A DNA stretch of 26,798 nt. Source: Candidatus Saccharibacteria bacterium UBA2951. GTDB lineage: Bacteria > Patescibacteriota > Saccharimonadia > Saccharimonadales > Saccharimonadaceae. This document shows, one piece after another, positions 1 through 7,166 of the stretch. Under the pieces are notes generated by a model. That model was given only the letters and a program-made list of their open reading frames with translations, searched no databases and was not told the DNA's origin. The stretch's first letter is position 1. Each line of letters begins with the position of its first letter. Made by a program: the position numbers and the translations under genes. The stretch covers positions 87,063-113,860 of the forward strand of contig DEBR01000001.1 in assembly GCA_002348615.1 (NCBI GenBank), read 5' to 3'.

Positions 1-13
1 TCGGCATTTTGTT

Positions 14-90
14 TGGTGGGCGATAGAGGATTCGAACCTCTCACCTCCTCAACGTCAATGAGGCGCTCTAGCCAAATGAGCTAATCACCC
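14..90 (-). tRNA. tRNA-Val (anticodon GAC)
   Basis: On the minus strand the sequence folds as a full cloverleaf. The 7-bp acceptor stem is GGGTGAT/ATCGCCC with one G-U pair. The D arm is GCTC/GAGC, the anticodon stem is CCTCA/TGAGG and the loop TTGACGT gives anticodon GAC (valine, codon GTC). The T arm is AGAGG/CCTCT with loop TTCGAAT. The discriminator is A (17) and CCA is encoded (14-16). It is transcribed away from thrS. Confidence 0.95.
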
Positions 91-129
91 TGAAAGCAAC
101 TTATTAATTCTACCAAACAGGGGCGGGGG

Positions 130-159
130 TTGCAACGCTCGGGGGTGAGGTACTAGAAT
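130..159 (+). promoter_or_regulatory. Promoter of the thrS operon
   Basis: TTGCAA (130-135) and TAGAAT (154-159) are separated by 18 bases, matching a vegetative -35/-10 pair. The predicted RNA start near 166 falls just before the T-box leader. Inferred from sequence only. Confidence 0.6.
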
Positions 160-165
160 AAAAGG

Positions 166-338
166 GAATGACGACGCGGTCTAACCAGCCGCCGAGTTCC
201 GTCGGAGCGGTCGCAGACGAACGTAATCGAACGCGGCAATAGAAATAGCCAAGGTGGAACCTCCTGAAAACTTCGGGACCGAGGCACGCACGTAAAGTTA
301 TGCGTATGCGTGCTTTTGTTATTTCTAAGGAGGTTCAT
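166..338 (+). promoter_or_regulatory. T-box leader of thrS, probably translational
   Basis: The leader contains a T-box core. The 7-base bulge TGGAACC (255-261) sits between helix TCCTGAA/TTCGGGA (262-268/272-278, loop AAC) and a lower helix GCC-AA-GG/CC-GA-GGC (248-254/279-285). In T-boxes the UGGN of this bulge pairs with the NCCA end of uncharged tRNA. A candidate Stem I hairpin (CCGC-CGA/TCG-GCGG) lies at 189-210. GAACCTCCT (257-265) is a perfect 9-base complement of AGGAGGTTC (328-336), which holds the thrS Shine-Dalgarno site. The element therefore looks like an antisequestrator that frees the ribosome site when tRNA-Thr is uncharged. A hairpin GCACGCA/TGCGTGC (284-313) followed by a short T run lies between and could add termination. 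I could not place the specifier codon with certainty. Confidence 0.75.
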
Positions 339-2150
339 ATGAACGACGACCAACTTCACGCTATGCGGCACAGCCTAGCGCACATTACGGCACAAGCTGT
401 CCAACACTTATGGCCAGATGCTAAATTCGGCGTCGGCCCAGTAGTCGAAAACGGATTTTATTACGACATTGATTTAGGCGATACCAAAATCTCTGAGCAA
501 GACTTTCCGAAGATCGAGAAAGAAATGCGAAAGATCATTGAGGCTGACTATGTGTTTGAACGCTCTCAAAAACAGATTGACGAAGCGCTCCAGTGGGCGC
601 AGACAGCGAACCAGCCATACAAAACGGAGCTTCTGAACGACCTTAAGCGCTCTGGCACGACGATTGCCAAAGAACTCGACAAAGAGGCAATGGGAACGAT
701 TGCCGAAGGTGACGCAGCTATGGACTCGGTAGGCTTTTATACTGACGGCGACTTTACCGATCTTTGCCGCGGCCCACACGTGGAGAGTACAGGCAAAGTC
801 GGCGCCTTCAAACTGATGCGCGTGGCCGGTGCTTATTGGCGCGGCAACGAAAAGAACCCGCAAATGCAGCGGCTGTACGGCGTGGCATTCGCGACCCAAG
901 AAGAGCTCGACAAACACCTTGAAATGCTCGAACAGGCCAAACTGCGTGACCACCGAAAGCTCGGTCGGGAACTCGATCTCTATACCATGAGTCCTCTCGT
1001 CGGCGCCGGTCTGCCGCTGTTTACTCCGCGCGGAACCGTTCTTCGCGACGTCATGGCACAGTACTCGAACCAGCTGCGTATGGCGCGCGGCTTCACCAAG
1101 GTATGGACACCACACATTACCAAGCAGGACCTATACGAGGCATCCGGGCACTGGGCGAAATTCGGTGACGAGCTGTTTTTGGTCACCAGCCAAGAGACTA
1201 GCGACAAGATGGCCTTAAAACCGATGAACTGCCCTCATCATACGCAGATCTTTGCCTCGCAGCCTCGTAGTTACCGCGATATGCCGGTCCGCTATCTTGA
1301 AACGACTACCGATTACCGCGACGAGAAGACAGGTGAGCTCGGTGGCCTTAACCGAGTGCGCTCACTGACGCAGGATGACAGTCATGTTTTCGCCAGGCCC
1401 GACCAGATCGAGGCCGAGATCGATGGCCTGTTGGCGAGCGCAAGAGAGTTGTACGACACGCTCGGTATGAAACTACGGGTACGTCTCAGTTACCGCGACG
1501 AGTCAGACGCGTATTTAGGTGACCCGGAATTGTGGCAATCGGCACAAGCGCAACTTAAAGCAGCCGTTGAGAAAAATAGCCTTGATTACTTTGAGCAGGA
1601 CGGTGAAGCGGCATTTTACGGTCCAAAGATTGATTTCATGGCTACCGATGCGATCGGTCGCGAACATCAGGTGGCGACGGTCCAGCTAGACTTCGTTCAA
1701 CCCGAGCGATTCAAGTTGGAATATGCCGGGCAGGGAGAAGTTTCACTCCGACCGGTTATGATTCACTGCGCGTTATTGGGGAGTATTGAACGGTTCCTTA
1801 GTGTCTTTATTGAGCATACCGGCGGTTGGTTCCCGCTCTGGGCGGCACCGGAGCAGATCCGTATTCTTACCATCAACGACACGGTGCTCGACTATGTCCA
1901 AGAGATCGAAGCGGTGCTTCGGGATACGGTGCTCATGGCGCCGGTCAAATACAACGAACTGCGCTTCACGCGTGACGACCGTAACGAAAGTCTGGGCAAG
2001 AAAATCCGTGAAGCAACATCCTATAAGATTCCGATCCAACTGATTGTCGGTCCGAAAGACAAAGACGCCCGCGAAGTCAGCGTGCGTACGCAAGCTGGCG
2101 AAGAAAAAGTCGCTCTTGAACGGTTGAAAGACTTTCTGATTAATCTGTAG
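339..2150 (+). CDS. thrS: Threonine--tRNA ligase lacking the TGS domain
   Basis: This enzyme charges tRNA-Thr with threonine in the cytoplasm. The start is ATG 339, because AAGGAGG (327-333) lies 5 bases upstream; an in-frame ATG at 300 lies inside the leader hairpin and has no ribosome site. The protein is 603 residues, against about 640 in E. coli. It opens directly with the editing (N2) domain: HSLAH gives H11 and H15, and CRGPH gives C143 and H147. The N-terminal TGS domain is absent. The catalytic core follows with the zinc ligands C298 (MNCPHH), H349 (SHVFARPDQ) and H476 (MIHCALLGS). The C-terminal anticodon-binding domain is complete. It is the first gene of an operon with three downstream genes and is controlled by the T-box leader. 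Confidence 0.96.
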   Translation: MNDDQLHAMRHSLAHITAQAVQHLWPDAKFGVGPVVENGFYYDIDLGDTKISEQDFPKIEKEMRKIIEADYVFERSQKQIDEALQWAQTANQPYKTELLNDLKRSGTTIAKELDKEAMGTIAEGDAAMDSVGFYTDGDFTDLCRGPHVESTGKVGAFKLMRVAGAYWRGNEKNPQMQRLYGVAFATQEELDKHLEMLEQAKLRDHRKLGRELDLYTMSPLVGAGLPLFTPRGTVLRDVMAQYSNQLRMARGFTKVWTPHITKQDLYEASGHWAKFGDELFLVTSQETSDKMALKPMNCPHHTQIFASQPRSYRDMPVRYLETTTDYRDEKTGELGGLNRVRSLTQDDSHVFARPDQIEAEIDGLLASARELYDTLGMKLRVRLSYRDESDAYLGDPELWQSAQAQLKAAVEKNSLDYFEQDGEAAFYGPKIDFMATDAIGREHQVATVQLDFVQPERFKLEYAGQGEVSLRPVMIHCALLGSIERFLSVFIEHTGGWFPLWAAPEQIRILTINDTVLDYVQEIEAVLRDTVLMAPVKYNELRFTRDDRNESLGKKIREATSYKIPIQLIVGPKDKDAREVSVRTQAGEEKVALERLKDFLINL

Positions 2151-2154
2151 CGTG

Positions 2155-2769
2155 ATGAAAAAAGCAACGATCGCGATTGATATTGATGACGTGCTGGCCG
2201 ATAACGCGGCCGGCTTCGTCGCGTTCAGTAACGCGCAGTGGGGCACGAATCTTCGGCCGGAGGATTACGACGAGCACTGGGCGAAGCTATGGCGGGTAGA
2301 TCACGAAGAGGTAGAGCGCCGAGCGAACCAACTGCACGAGTCAGGTGTCTTGAATACGTACCGTCATAATGACGCGGCTTTGCCGGTTTTGAAGCGCCTT
2401 AGCGTCGACTACGATCTGATCATTGTTACGTCACGGCGTCTGCAGGTCCGCGCTGACACGACCGCCTGGATACACAAGCATTACCCGGGTATATTCACCG
2501 ACGAAACGATTCACTTTGCCGGTATATGGGATACCATCGATGCTCAATCGATTCACCGTACGAAGGCCGATGTCATTGAAGCACTGGGTGCCGATTACCT
2601 GATTGATGATCAGCTGAAGCATTGCCAGGCGGTCGCAGCGGCGGGGAGGACTGCGATACTTTTTGGTGACTATACCTGGAATCAGGCGGATACACTGTCC
2701 AAGCGAATCGTTCGCTTGAATGATTGGGCTGCCGTTCAGGAGTTTTTTACAAATGAAGCCGGACGCTAA
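2155..2769 (+). CDS. HAD-superfamily 5'(3')-deoxyribonucleotidase-like protein
   Basis: The protein is about 204 residues, with HAD motif I near the N-terminus (IAIDIDDVLADN; nucleophile D9 and acid D11), motif II in IIVTSRR and motif III in LIDDQLKHC. The pattern resembles the NT5C/YorS group of 5'-nucleotidases (PF06941), which remove phosphate from (deoxy)nucleoside monophosphates; the substrate here is unknown. The start is either ATG 2155 or the GTG immediately before it (2152). The gene begins 4 bases after the thrS stop, so it is probably translationally coupled. The next gene starts inside its 3' end, giving a tight operon. Confidence 0.75.
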   Translation: MKKATIAIDIDDVLADNAAGFVAFSNAQWGTNLRPEDYDEHWAKLWRVDHEEVERRANQLHESGVLNTYRHNDAALPVLKRLSVDYDLIIVTSRRLQVRADTTAWIHKHYPGIFTDETIHFAGIWDTIDAQSIHRTKADVIEALGADYLIDDQLKHCQAVAAAGRTAILFGDYTWNQADTLSKRIVRLNDWAAVQEFFTNEAGR

Positions 2770-3070
2770 TTTTCGTGAACGGGTAGAGACGCTTATGACC
2801 GAGGTGCCGTACGGTCGTGTTATCACCTACGGCGACTTAGCCGGGTTGGCTGGCCAGGCAAATGCCAGTCGGGTGGTGGGCGGTATCGCACATTTTGGGA
2901 ATCCGGATTTGCCCTGGCATCGCCTGGTCAATCGGTTCGGTGGCCTCGCCGCCGGCTTTCATGGCGGCCGTGAAGCACAGGCTCAGCTGCTTGAGCAAGA
3001 GGGGATTACCTGTACGAATCACATCGTAGACAATTTTGAGGAGCGTCGATGGCGGCCAGGCCAGAACTGA
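2753..3070 (+). CDS. Alkyltransferase-like (ATL) protein, MGMT family
   Basis: This is a 105-residue protein matching the C-terminal DNA-binding domain of O6-alkylguanine-DNA alkyltransferase: VPYGRVITYGDLA, then an arginine finger in ASRVVGG (R40), then PWHRLV. Active MGMT has PCHR; here the acceptor cysteine is tryptophan (W55), as in ATL proteins. ATLs bind alkylated guanine, block conventional repair and channel lesions into nucleotide excision repair; they do not transfer the alkyl group. The start is ATG 2753, with CAGGAG 10 bases upstream inside the preceding gene. The gene overlaps the upstream gene by 17 bases and miaA by 22 bases. Confidence 0.85.
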   Translation: MKPDANFRERVETLMTEVPYGRVITYGDLAGLAGQANASRVVGGIAHFGNPDLPWHRLVNRFGGLAAGFHGGREAQAQLLEQEGITCTNHIVDNFEERRWRPGQN

Positions 3071-3918
3071 TCGCCATCGTCGGCCCGACAGCGAGCGGGA
3101 AGACAAGCCTGGCACTCGACATAGCTGAGCGCTGGAACGGCGAGATTATTTGTGCCGACTCTCGGACGGTCTATAAAGGCATGGACATCGGGACTGCCAA
3201 GCCGACAGCTGAGGAGCAGGCAAGAATACGGCATTGGGGACTCGATTTGGTCCAACCGGGTGAGCCGTTCAGTGCCGCCGATTTTAAACGACATGCGGAC
3301 GCAGCGATCACTGACATACGCTCGCGAGGAAAGTTGCCGCTGCTGGTCGGGGGCACAGGGCTCTATGTCGATGCGGTACTATATGACTATAGCTTTGGTC
3401 CGCCCGCGGACGCGGCACAGCGAAAGCAACTTGAGCCTATGACGATTCAGGAGCTTACCGCCTATTGCGCTGAGCACAACGTTATTTTACCGGAAAACCG
3501 CAAGAACAAACGCCACCTTATTCGGGCAATCGAACGAAAAAGCATAAGTGCAATCAGTAAATCAAAACTTTCGCCTAATAATTACATTGTAGGAATAGCT
3601 ACGAACATGGAGACACTCCGAACACGGATTGTAACGCGGACCGAACAACTGTTTGAGAACAATGTGGTAGCTGAAGCGACTTTATTGGGCAAAAAATATG
3701 GCTGGAATTCAGAGGCTATGACCGGGAATATCTATCCGCTGCTGAAATTACATCTGGAGGGCGAGCTAACGCTCGAAGAAGTTAAGGACCGATTTACAAC
3801 ACTAGATTACCAGTTGGCAAAGCGACAAATGACGTGGTTTCGCCGCAATCCGGACATCATGTGGGCCACTTTAACAGAGGCCAAAGGCTATATACATTCG
3901 TTACTCGCGGACGAATAA
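3049..3918 (+). CDS. miaA: tRNA dimethylallyltransferase
   Basis: This enzyme transfers a dimethylallyl group to N6 of A37 in tRNAs reading UNN codons. The 289-residue protein opens with a P-loop (GPTASGKT, residues 12-19), followed by the family signature around ADSRTVYKGMDIGTAKP and the substrate-loop motif PLLVGGTGLYVDAVLY. The C-terminal part is somewhat shorter and more divergent than in E. coli (about 315). The start is ATG 3049 with GAGGAG 5 bases upstream. It is the last gene of the thrS operon and overlaps the ATL gene. Placing a tRNA-modifying enzyme with thrS under T-box control would tie tRNA modification to threonine supply (inference). Confidence 0.94.
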   Translation: MAARPELIAIVGPTASGKTSLALDIAERWNGEIICADSRTVYKGMDIGTAKPTAEEQARIRHWGLDLVQPGEPFSAADFKRHADAAITDIRSRGKLPLLVGGTGLYVDAVLYDYSFGPPADAAQRKQLEPMTIQELTAYCAEHNVILPENRKNKRHLIRAIERKSISAISKSKLSPNNYIVGIATNMETLRTRIVTRTEQLFENNVVAEATLLGKKYGWNSEAMTGNIYPLLKLHLEGELTLEEVKDRFTTLDYQLAKRQMTWFRRNPDIMWATLTEAKGYIHSLLADE

Positions 3919-3965
3919 CTTCTGTGCTACACTAACAACATAAAAGTTACTCAGGGTAGAAGACG

Positions 3966-4568
3966 ATGATTGACGCACTGTTCGGATCGAAGACACGCAT
4001 CAAACTCCTGCATTTGTTTCTGAACAATCCAGGTAAGTCTTTTTATGTGCGCGAAATTACGAGGTTGATCGACGAACAGATTAATTCGGTTCGGCGCGAA
4101 CTTGCCAACATGTTGAAGGTCGGCATCATAAAAAGCGATACGGCCGATAACAAGCTGTACTATGAAGTTGATCAACGCTATGAACACTACGTGCCGCTAC
4201 GGGCGATTTTCGGCGATGACAAAGAAGCCGGTTCCGCCGTTGACGCGCCGAAGCAATCGACGCTTGATTGGCAAGCGAGGCTTGACGAGCTTGGTGGCAT
4301 TAAGCTTGCTGTCATGGCCGGTGTGTTCGTGGCAGGAAGCGCCAGTAGGGTGGATTTGCTTTTGGTCGGAAATCCGGCACCGGCTCGTACCAAGGCATTC
4401 ATTAAGACGCTTGAGAAAAAAGAAGGTCGGGAATTGAACTACAGCGTGCTTAGTTACGACGAGTTCTACTACCGTCTCTCGATTCGTGATAAATTTATTA
4501 CAGAGCTCATGAGCAGCAAGCATGTCGTGCTGCGTGACGTCGAGCAAATTCTAGACAAGCAAAAGTAG
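3966..4568 (+). CDS. Winged-helix regulator with nucleotidyltransferase-like C-terminal domain
   Basis: The protein is 200 residues. Residues 1-70 form a winged-helix DNA-binding domain (KTRIKLLHLFLNN, then YVREITRLI as recognition helix region, then a wing ending in KLYYEV). After a linker, the C-terminal half contains VFVAGSASRVDLLLVGN, which resembles the GS...D core of minimal nucleotidyltransferase folds but lacks a complete second acidic pair, so it is probably a sensor rather than an enzyme. A possible -10 (TACACT, 3928-3933) and a ribosome site (AGGGTAGAAG) lie upstream. The next gene follows after 7 bases. No target is recognisable. Confidence 0.6.
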   Translation: MIDALFGSKTRIKLLHLFLNNPGKSFYVREITRLIDEQINSVRRELANMLKVGIIKSDTADNKLYYEVDQRYEHYVPLRAIFGDDKEAGSAVDAPKQSTLDWQARLDELGGIKLAVMAGVFVAGSASRVDLLLVGNPAPARTKAFIKTLEKKEGRELNYSVLSYDEFYYRLSIRDKFITELMSSKHVVLRDVEQILDKQK

Positions 4569-4575
4569 GAGACCT

Positions 4576-5205
4576 ATGTTCGAAATTGAATACAAGGGTG
4601 GAAACACCGTTGTCATTGCAACCAAGAAATCAAAACTTATTACCGACCCAAAACAGTCGCTGATCGGCCTGAAGGATATCGAGCCAAAAGGTATGGTAAG
4701 CGTAGCGACGGAGCCTCGCTTTGAAGTACCGTCAAGTGAAGCTGTCCTTGCAATCGAAGGTCCGGGTGAATACGAAGTAGGGGACTTTTCAATTCGTGGC
4801 ATAGGTGCCCAGCGTCACCTCGATTCTGACGGCAAGGGCTCGACGATGTATCGAATCGAGGTTGGCGATGTGCGTATCGCGCTACTAGGCAATATAGACT
4901 CTAAGTTGACCGATGAGCAACTGGAGTCTATCGGCGTTGTCGATATCGTTATTCTGCCGGTCGGTGGCGGTGGTTACACGCTTGATGCCACTGCTGCAGC
5001 GCAGCTTGTACGTAAGATTGACGCTAAGACGGTCATTCCAATTCACTATGCCGACAAAGCACTGAAGTACGAAGTGCCACAAGATGAGTTCGAAGTGTTT
5101 CATAAAGAACTTGGCGGTGAGGTTGAAACGGTCGATAAGCTTAAAGTTAAGGCCGCAAGCTCGTTGCCGCTGGTATCGACGATTTACAAATTGGCACGCA
5201 GCTAA
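4576..5205 (+). CDS. Metallo-beta-lactamase-fold protein (COG2220/UlaG-like), metal motif lost
   Basis: The protein is 209 residues and resembles the Lactamase_B_3 group: an N-terminal strand pattern (EYKGGNTVVIAT), GPGEYEVGDFSIRG, a central DIVILPVGGGGYTLDATAA and a late VIPIHY segment. In active members the region after the first strands carries HxHxDH; no such motif is present, although the late histidine is kept. The protein may be a non-catalytic or divergent member. The ribosome site TAGGAG lies 5 bases before ATG and overlaps the upstream stop. It is the second gene of a two-gene unit that ends at the palindromic terminator 14 bases downstream. Confidence 0.65.
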   Translation: MFEIEYKGGNTVVIATKKSKLITDPKQSLIGLKDIEPKGMVSVATEPRFEVPSSEAVLAIEGPGEYEVGDFSIRGIGAQRHLDSDGKGSTMYRIEVGDVRIALLGNIDSKLTDEQLESIGVVDIVILPVGGGGYTLDATAAAQLVRKIDAKTVIPIHYADKALKYEVPQDEFEVFHKELGGEVETVDKLKVKAASSLPLVSTIYKLARS

Positions 5206-5218
5206 ACCGGCTGCCAAT

Positions 5219-5248
5219 AAAAAATCCGCTCATATGAGCGGATTTTTT
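5219..5248. terminator. Bidirectional intrinsic terminator
   Basis: AAAAAA, a 9-bp perfect stem TCCGCTCAT/ATGAGCGGA (5225-5242), then TTTTTT. The palindrome serves both the plus-strand unit ending at 5205 and the minus-strand rpmB gene ending at 5262. Confidence 0.9.
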
Positions 5249-5261
5249 ATGTGGTGCCGGG

Positions 5262-5477
5262 TTATTTCGCCTGGCTGACGACAGGTTGCAAGAGGCCCTT
5301 TTTCTTCAGGGTGCGGATTGCCTGTGTGCTTAAGGTCATAGTGACCTTTTGGCCGTCTACCATAAAGGTCTTCTTTTGCAGGTTAGGCTTGAAGACCCGC
5401 TTGGTGCGACGCAAAGAAAAGCTCACGTTGTGGCCGAATTGCTTACCTTTACCGGTCAGTTCGCATCGCGCTGCCAT
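5262..5477 (-). CDS. rpmB: 50S ribosomal protein L28
   Basis: A 71-residue basic protein of the large subunit. It has the bL28 pattern: ARCELTGKG near the N-terminus, SLRRTKRVFKPNLQKKTF in the middle and a C-terminal STQAIRTLKKKGL. Length is typical. AAGGAG lies 7 bases upstream of the ATG on the minus strand. It is a single-gene unit between its own promoter and the bidirectional terminator. The 5' leader is about 30 bases, in contrast to the leaderless gene transcribed divergently. Confidence 0.94.
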   Translation of the reverse strand: MAARCELTGKGKQFGHNVSFSLRRTKRVFKPNLQKKTFMVDGQKVTMTLSTQAIRTLKKKGLLQPVVSQAK

Positions 5478-5514
5478 TTCTTTACTCCTTAAAGTTATTT
5501 AGCAAACTTGTATG

Positions 5515-5543
5515 ATTGTAGCGGTTTTAACGCTTCTCGTCAA
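5515..5543 (-). promoter_or_regulatory. Promoter of rpmB
   Basis: On the minus strand TTGACG (5538-5543) and TACAAT (5515-5520) are 17 bases apart, a near-consensus vegetative promoter. It lies back to back with the M50 protease promoter. Confidence 0.8.
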
Positions 5544-5558
5544 GGGGTAAAGGTACGC

Positions 5559-5564
5559 TATAAT
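5559..5564 (+). promoter_or_regulatory. -10 box of the M50 protease gene (leaderless)
   Basis: TATAAT ends 8 bases before the ATG at 5573, so transcription should start within about 2 bases of the start codon. No Shine-Dalgarno sequence fits in between and no clear -35 is visible. Confidence 0.65.
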
Positions 5565-5572
5565 AGGTATCT

Positions 5573-6223
5573 ATGGGAATCGATTTGGTTTATATCGTCA
5601 TTGTAATCGTCGTCATTCTGCTTTCGATGACGCTGCATGAAGCTATGCACGGATTCGTGGCCTATTGGTTGGGTGACGATACGGCCGAACGAGAAGGGCG
5701 ATTAACGCTTAATCCGATTAAACACATTGACCCTTTCCTGACGATCGGGCTTCCTGTCGTGCTGGCTCTTATCGGCGCGCCGATATTCGGTGGAGCTAAG
5801 CCGGTACCGTTCAACCCGGCGCGGCTGAAGTACGACGAATGGGGAGCGGCGCTCGTAGCATTTGCCGGTCCATTGACGAACCTTGTCATTGCGTTCCTGT
5901 TGTTTATCTGGGCGCGAATAATAGGGGTGGATGTCGCTGATTTTACCTATGAAGACTTTCAAGACGCCTTCTTTTCACTTGGAGTCATGGTTAATCTAGG
6001 TTTCTTCGCGTTCAACATGATACCGATTCCTCCACTCGATGGTTCGCGTGTGCTATATGCGCTAGCGCCAGACTTCGCCCGACGCGGCATGGAAGCGATT
6101 GAGCGCTACGGACTGTTCGTCATCTTCGCAATTGTATTAATCGCGAGTCCAGTAATAGGCCGGTTTATTCTTGCGGCCACAACTGGAATATTGAAACTCT
6201 TTACTACAATTTTTGGTGGTTAG
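5573..6223 (+). CDS. Site-2 protease family (M50) membrane metalloprotease
   Basis: This is a 216-residue intramembrane zinc protease. The first membrane helix runs straight into the catalytic HEAMH motif (H22, E23, H26). The third zinc ligand is in NMIPIPPLDGS (D156), the family NPxPxLDG region. About five to six hydrophobic segments are visible, and no PDZ domain or long extracytoplasmic loop. This is the minimal S2P form common in Gram-positive and CPR bacteria. The substrate cannot be deduced. It is expressed from its own leaderless promoter, divergent from rpmB. Its 3' end overlaps the convergent DUF1697 gene by 20 bases. Confidence 0.9.
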   Translation: MGIDLVYIVIVIVVILLSMTLHEAMHGFVAYWLGDDTAEREGRLTLNPIKHIDPFLTIGLPVVLALIGAPIFGGAKPVPFNPARLKYDEWGAALVAFAGPLTNLVIAFLLFIWARIIGVDVADFTYEDFQDAFFSLGVMVNLGFFAFNMIPIPPLDGSRVLYALAPDFARRGMEAIERYGLFVIFAIVLIASPVIGRFILAATTGILKLFTTIFGG

Positions 6224-6776
6224 CGGACTCAAGTAGCGCTTCTAGCTTTTTGACCGTACTCCAACTACGGATTGTCATGCTCTTGTAGGTCGGCAACTCC
6301 AAGATTTTACTTAGGCGGCTTTTTTGCCTTTCGGCGGACAGACGCGTAAAATATAGCGCCTTACTGCCAGCGGCCGCGGTATCGACTCCTTCTCGGAGCT
6401 TCAAAGCGACCAGATCTTTTAAGACCTGGTCGGGTTTTGCCGGCGACTTAAGGAAAATGACATCGGAATGAAATACGTCTGGTTTAGTCCCAAAACCATT
6501 CGGAGCTTCGTCTACGATCATCCGAAAATCAGCATCGGACAATACGACTGTCGGGCCTTTGTAGCCGAAAGTCTTTTCAAGGGTGCTGTCGACTACGTGT
6601 TCGACTTTGACTAAGTCCATATCAGTTTCAAACAATACGTTCCCGCTCGCGATGTACGTACTAACATTGGTAAAGCCTGCTGTCTGCAGACATTCACGAA
6701 GCTCGGCCATCTTGATGATATTATTACCACCGACATTGATACCTCGGAGCAGTGCTAAGAATCGGGTGTTTGCCAT
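6204..6776 (-). CDS. DUF1697 family protein
   Basis: A 190-residue cytoplasmic protein with the DUF1697 N-terminal signature FLALLRGINVGGNN, followed by MAELRECLQTAGFTNVSTYI and ASGNVLF. The length matches the family, and its biochemical function is unknown. A -10 box TATACT (6783-6788, minus strand) lies 6 bases before the ATG, so the mRNA is predicted to be leaderless. It converges on and overlaps the M50 protease gene. The promoter is divergent from the 6S-like RNA promoter about 30 bases away. Confidence 0.9.
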   Translation of the reverse strand: MANTRFLALLRGINVGGNNIIKMAELRECLQTAGFTNVSTYIASGNVLFETDMDLVKVEHVVDSTLEKTFGYKGPTVVLSDADFRMIVDEAPNGFGTKPDVFHSDVIFLKSPAKPDQVLKDLVALKLREGVDTAAAGSKALYFTRLSAERQKSRLSKILELPTYKSMTIRSWSTVKKLEALLESANHQKL

Positions 6777-6810
6777 ACCGAAAGTATATCAGGACGATGT
6801 GTGCCGGGTG

Positions 6811-6990
6811 TATAATAAAGATAGTCCTTCTGATGCCGGTCAGAGGACGTGGCGTATATGATTTCCTAACGTCATTTGATAGGGAAACCAACATTCTGTG
6901 CGGCTGCGGCTGCGCTGTGAGGTATCCCACCTTGCACTTACGCGGGGATATATCAAGCGCCACGTCCTCTGGGTGACCTCAGGGGACTTT
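6811..6990 (+). ncRNA. ssrS: 6S-like RNA candidate
   Basis: A -10 box TATAAT (6811-6816) precedes a predicted RNA from about 6823. The two ends pair: AGTCC/GGACT (6823-6827/6984-6988), CTGA/TCAG (6830-6833/6979-6982), then a perfect 14-bp stem (6841-6854/6958-6971). Beyond that come a largely unpaired central region and an apical hairpin (GTG-AGGT-atccc-ACCT-t-GCAC, about 6917-6936). A rod of about 165 bases with closed ends, an open centre and an apical hairpin is the 6S RNA architecture, which mimics an open promoter and binds RNA polymerase. The assignment rests on shape only. Confidence 0.55.
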
Positions 6991-6993
6991 CCA

Positions 6994-7018
6994 TATCGGG
7001 GTTTGGCGCAGTTGGTAG
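6994..7018 (+). pseudogene. Truncated duplicate of the tRNA-Pro(GGG) 5' end
   Basis: These 25 bases are identical to 7164-7188, the first 22 bases of tRNA-Pro(GGG) plus three upstream bases. Identity stops inside the D-arm 3' strand. The following sequence forms an unrelated hairpin AACTGCC-TGT-GGCAGTT and has no matching anticodon, T arm or 3' acceptor strand. It is not a functional tRNA by itself. Confidence 0.75.
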
Positions 7019-7112
7019 TGAGAACTGCCTGTGGCAGTTAGCAAGGAAACCTTCCGATGAAAGCTATGCTTTCAATCGTGAAGTTTCGGGGCCGCGGGAC
7101 GTGGCCGCCCGC

Positions 7113-7141
7113 TGGACCTGCGGTTGTCTGTCGACTAGAAT
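7113..7141 (+). promoter_or_regulatory. Promoter of the tRNA-Pro pair
   Basis: TGGACC (7113-7118) and TAGAAT (7136-7141) are 17 bases apart. The predicted RNA start near 7148 is about 20 bases before the first tRNA. Confidence 0.5.
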
Positions 7142-7166
7142 ATAGACCGTAAGAGAAGTATTTTAT

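Noticed and set aside
300..338. thrS start at the upstream ATG (300)
   Set aside because: It lies inside the leader hairpin and ahead of the strong AAGGAGG site, and the extra 13 residues match no ThrRS domain.
474..1115. 213-codon minus-strand ORF inside thrS
   Set aside because: It is a shadow of the thrS reading frame, with no start signal or family resemblance.
6994..7110. Intron-containing tRNA-Pro gene
   Set aside because: No 3' tRNA half follows the first copy other than the complete second gene, and I could not identify a group I or II intron core.
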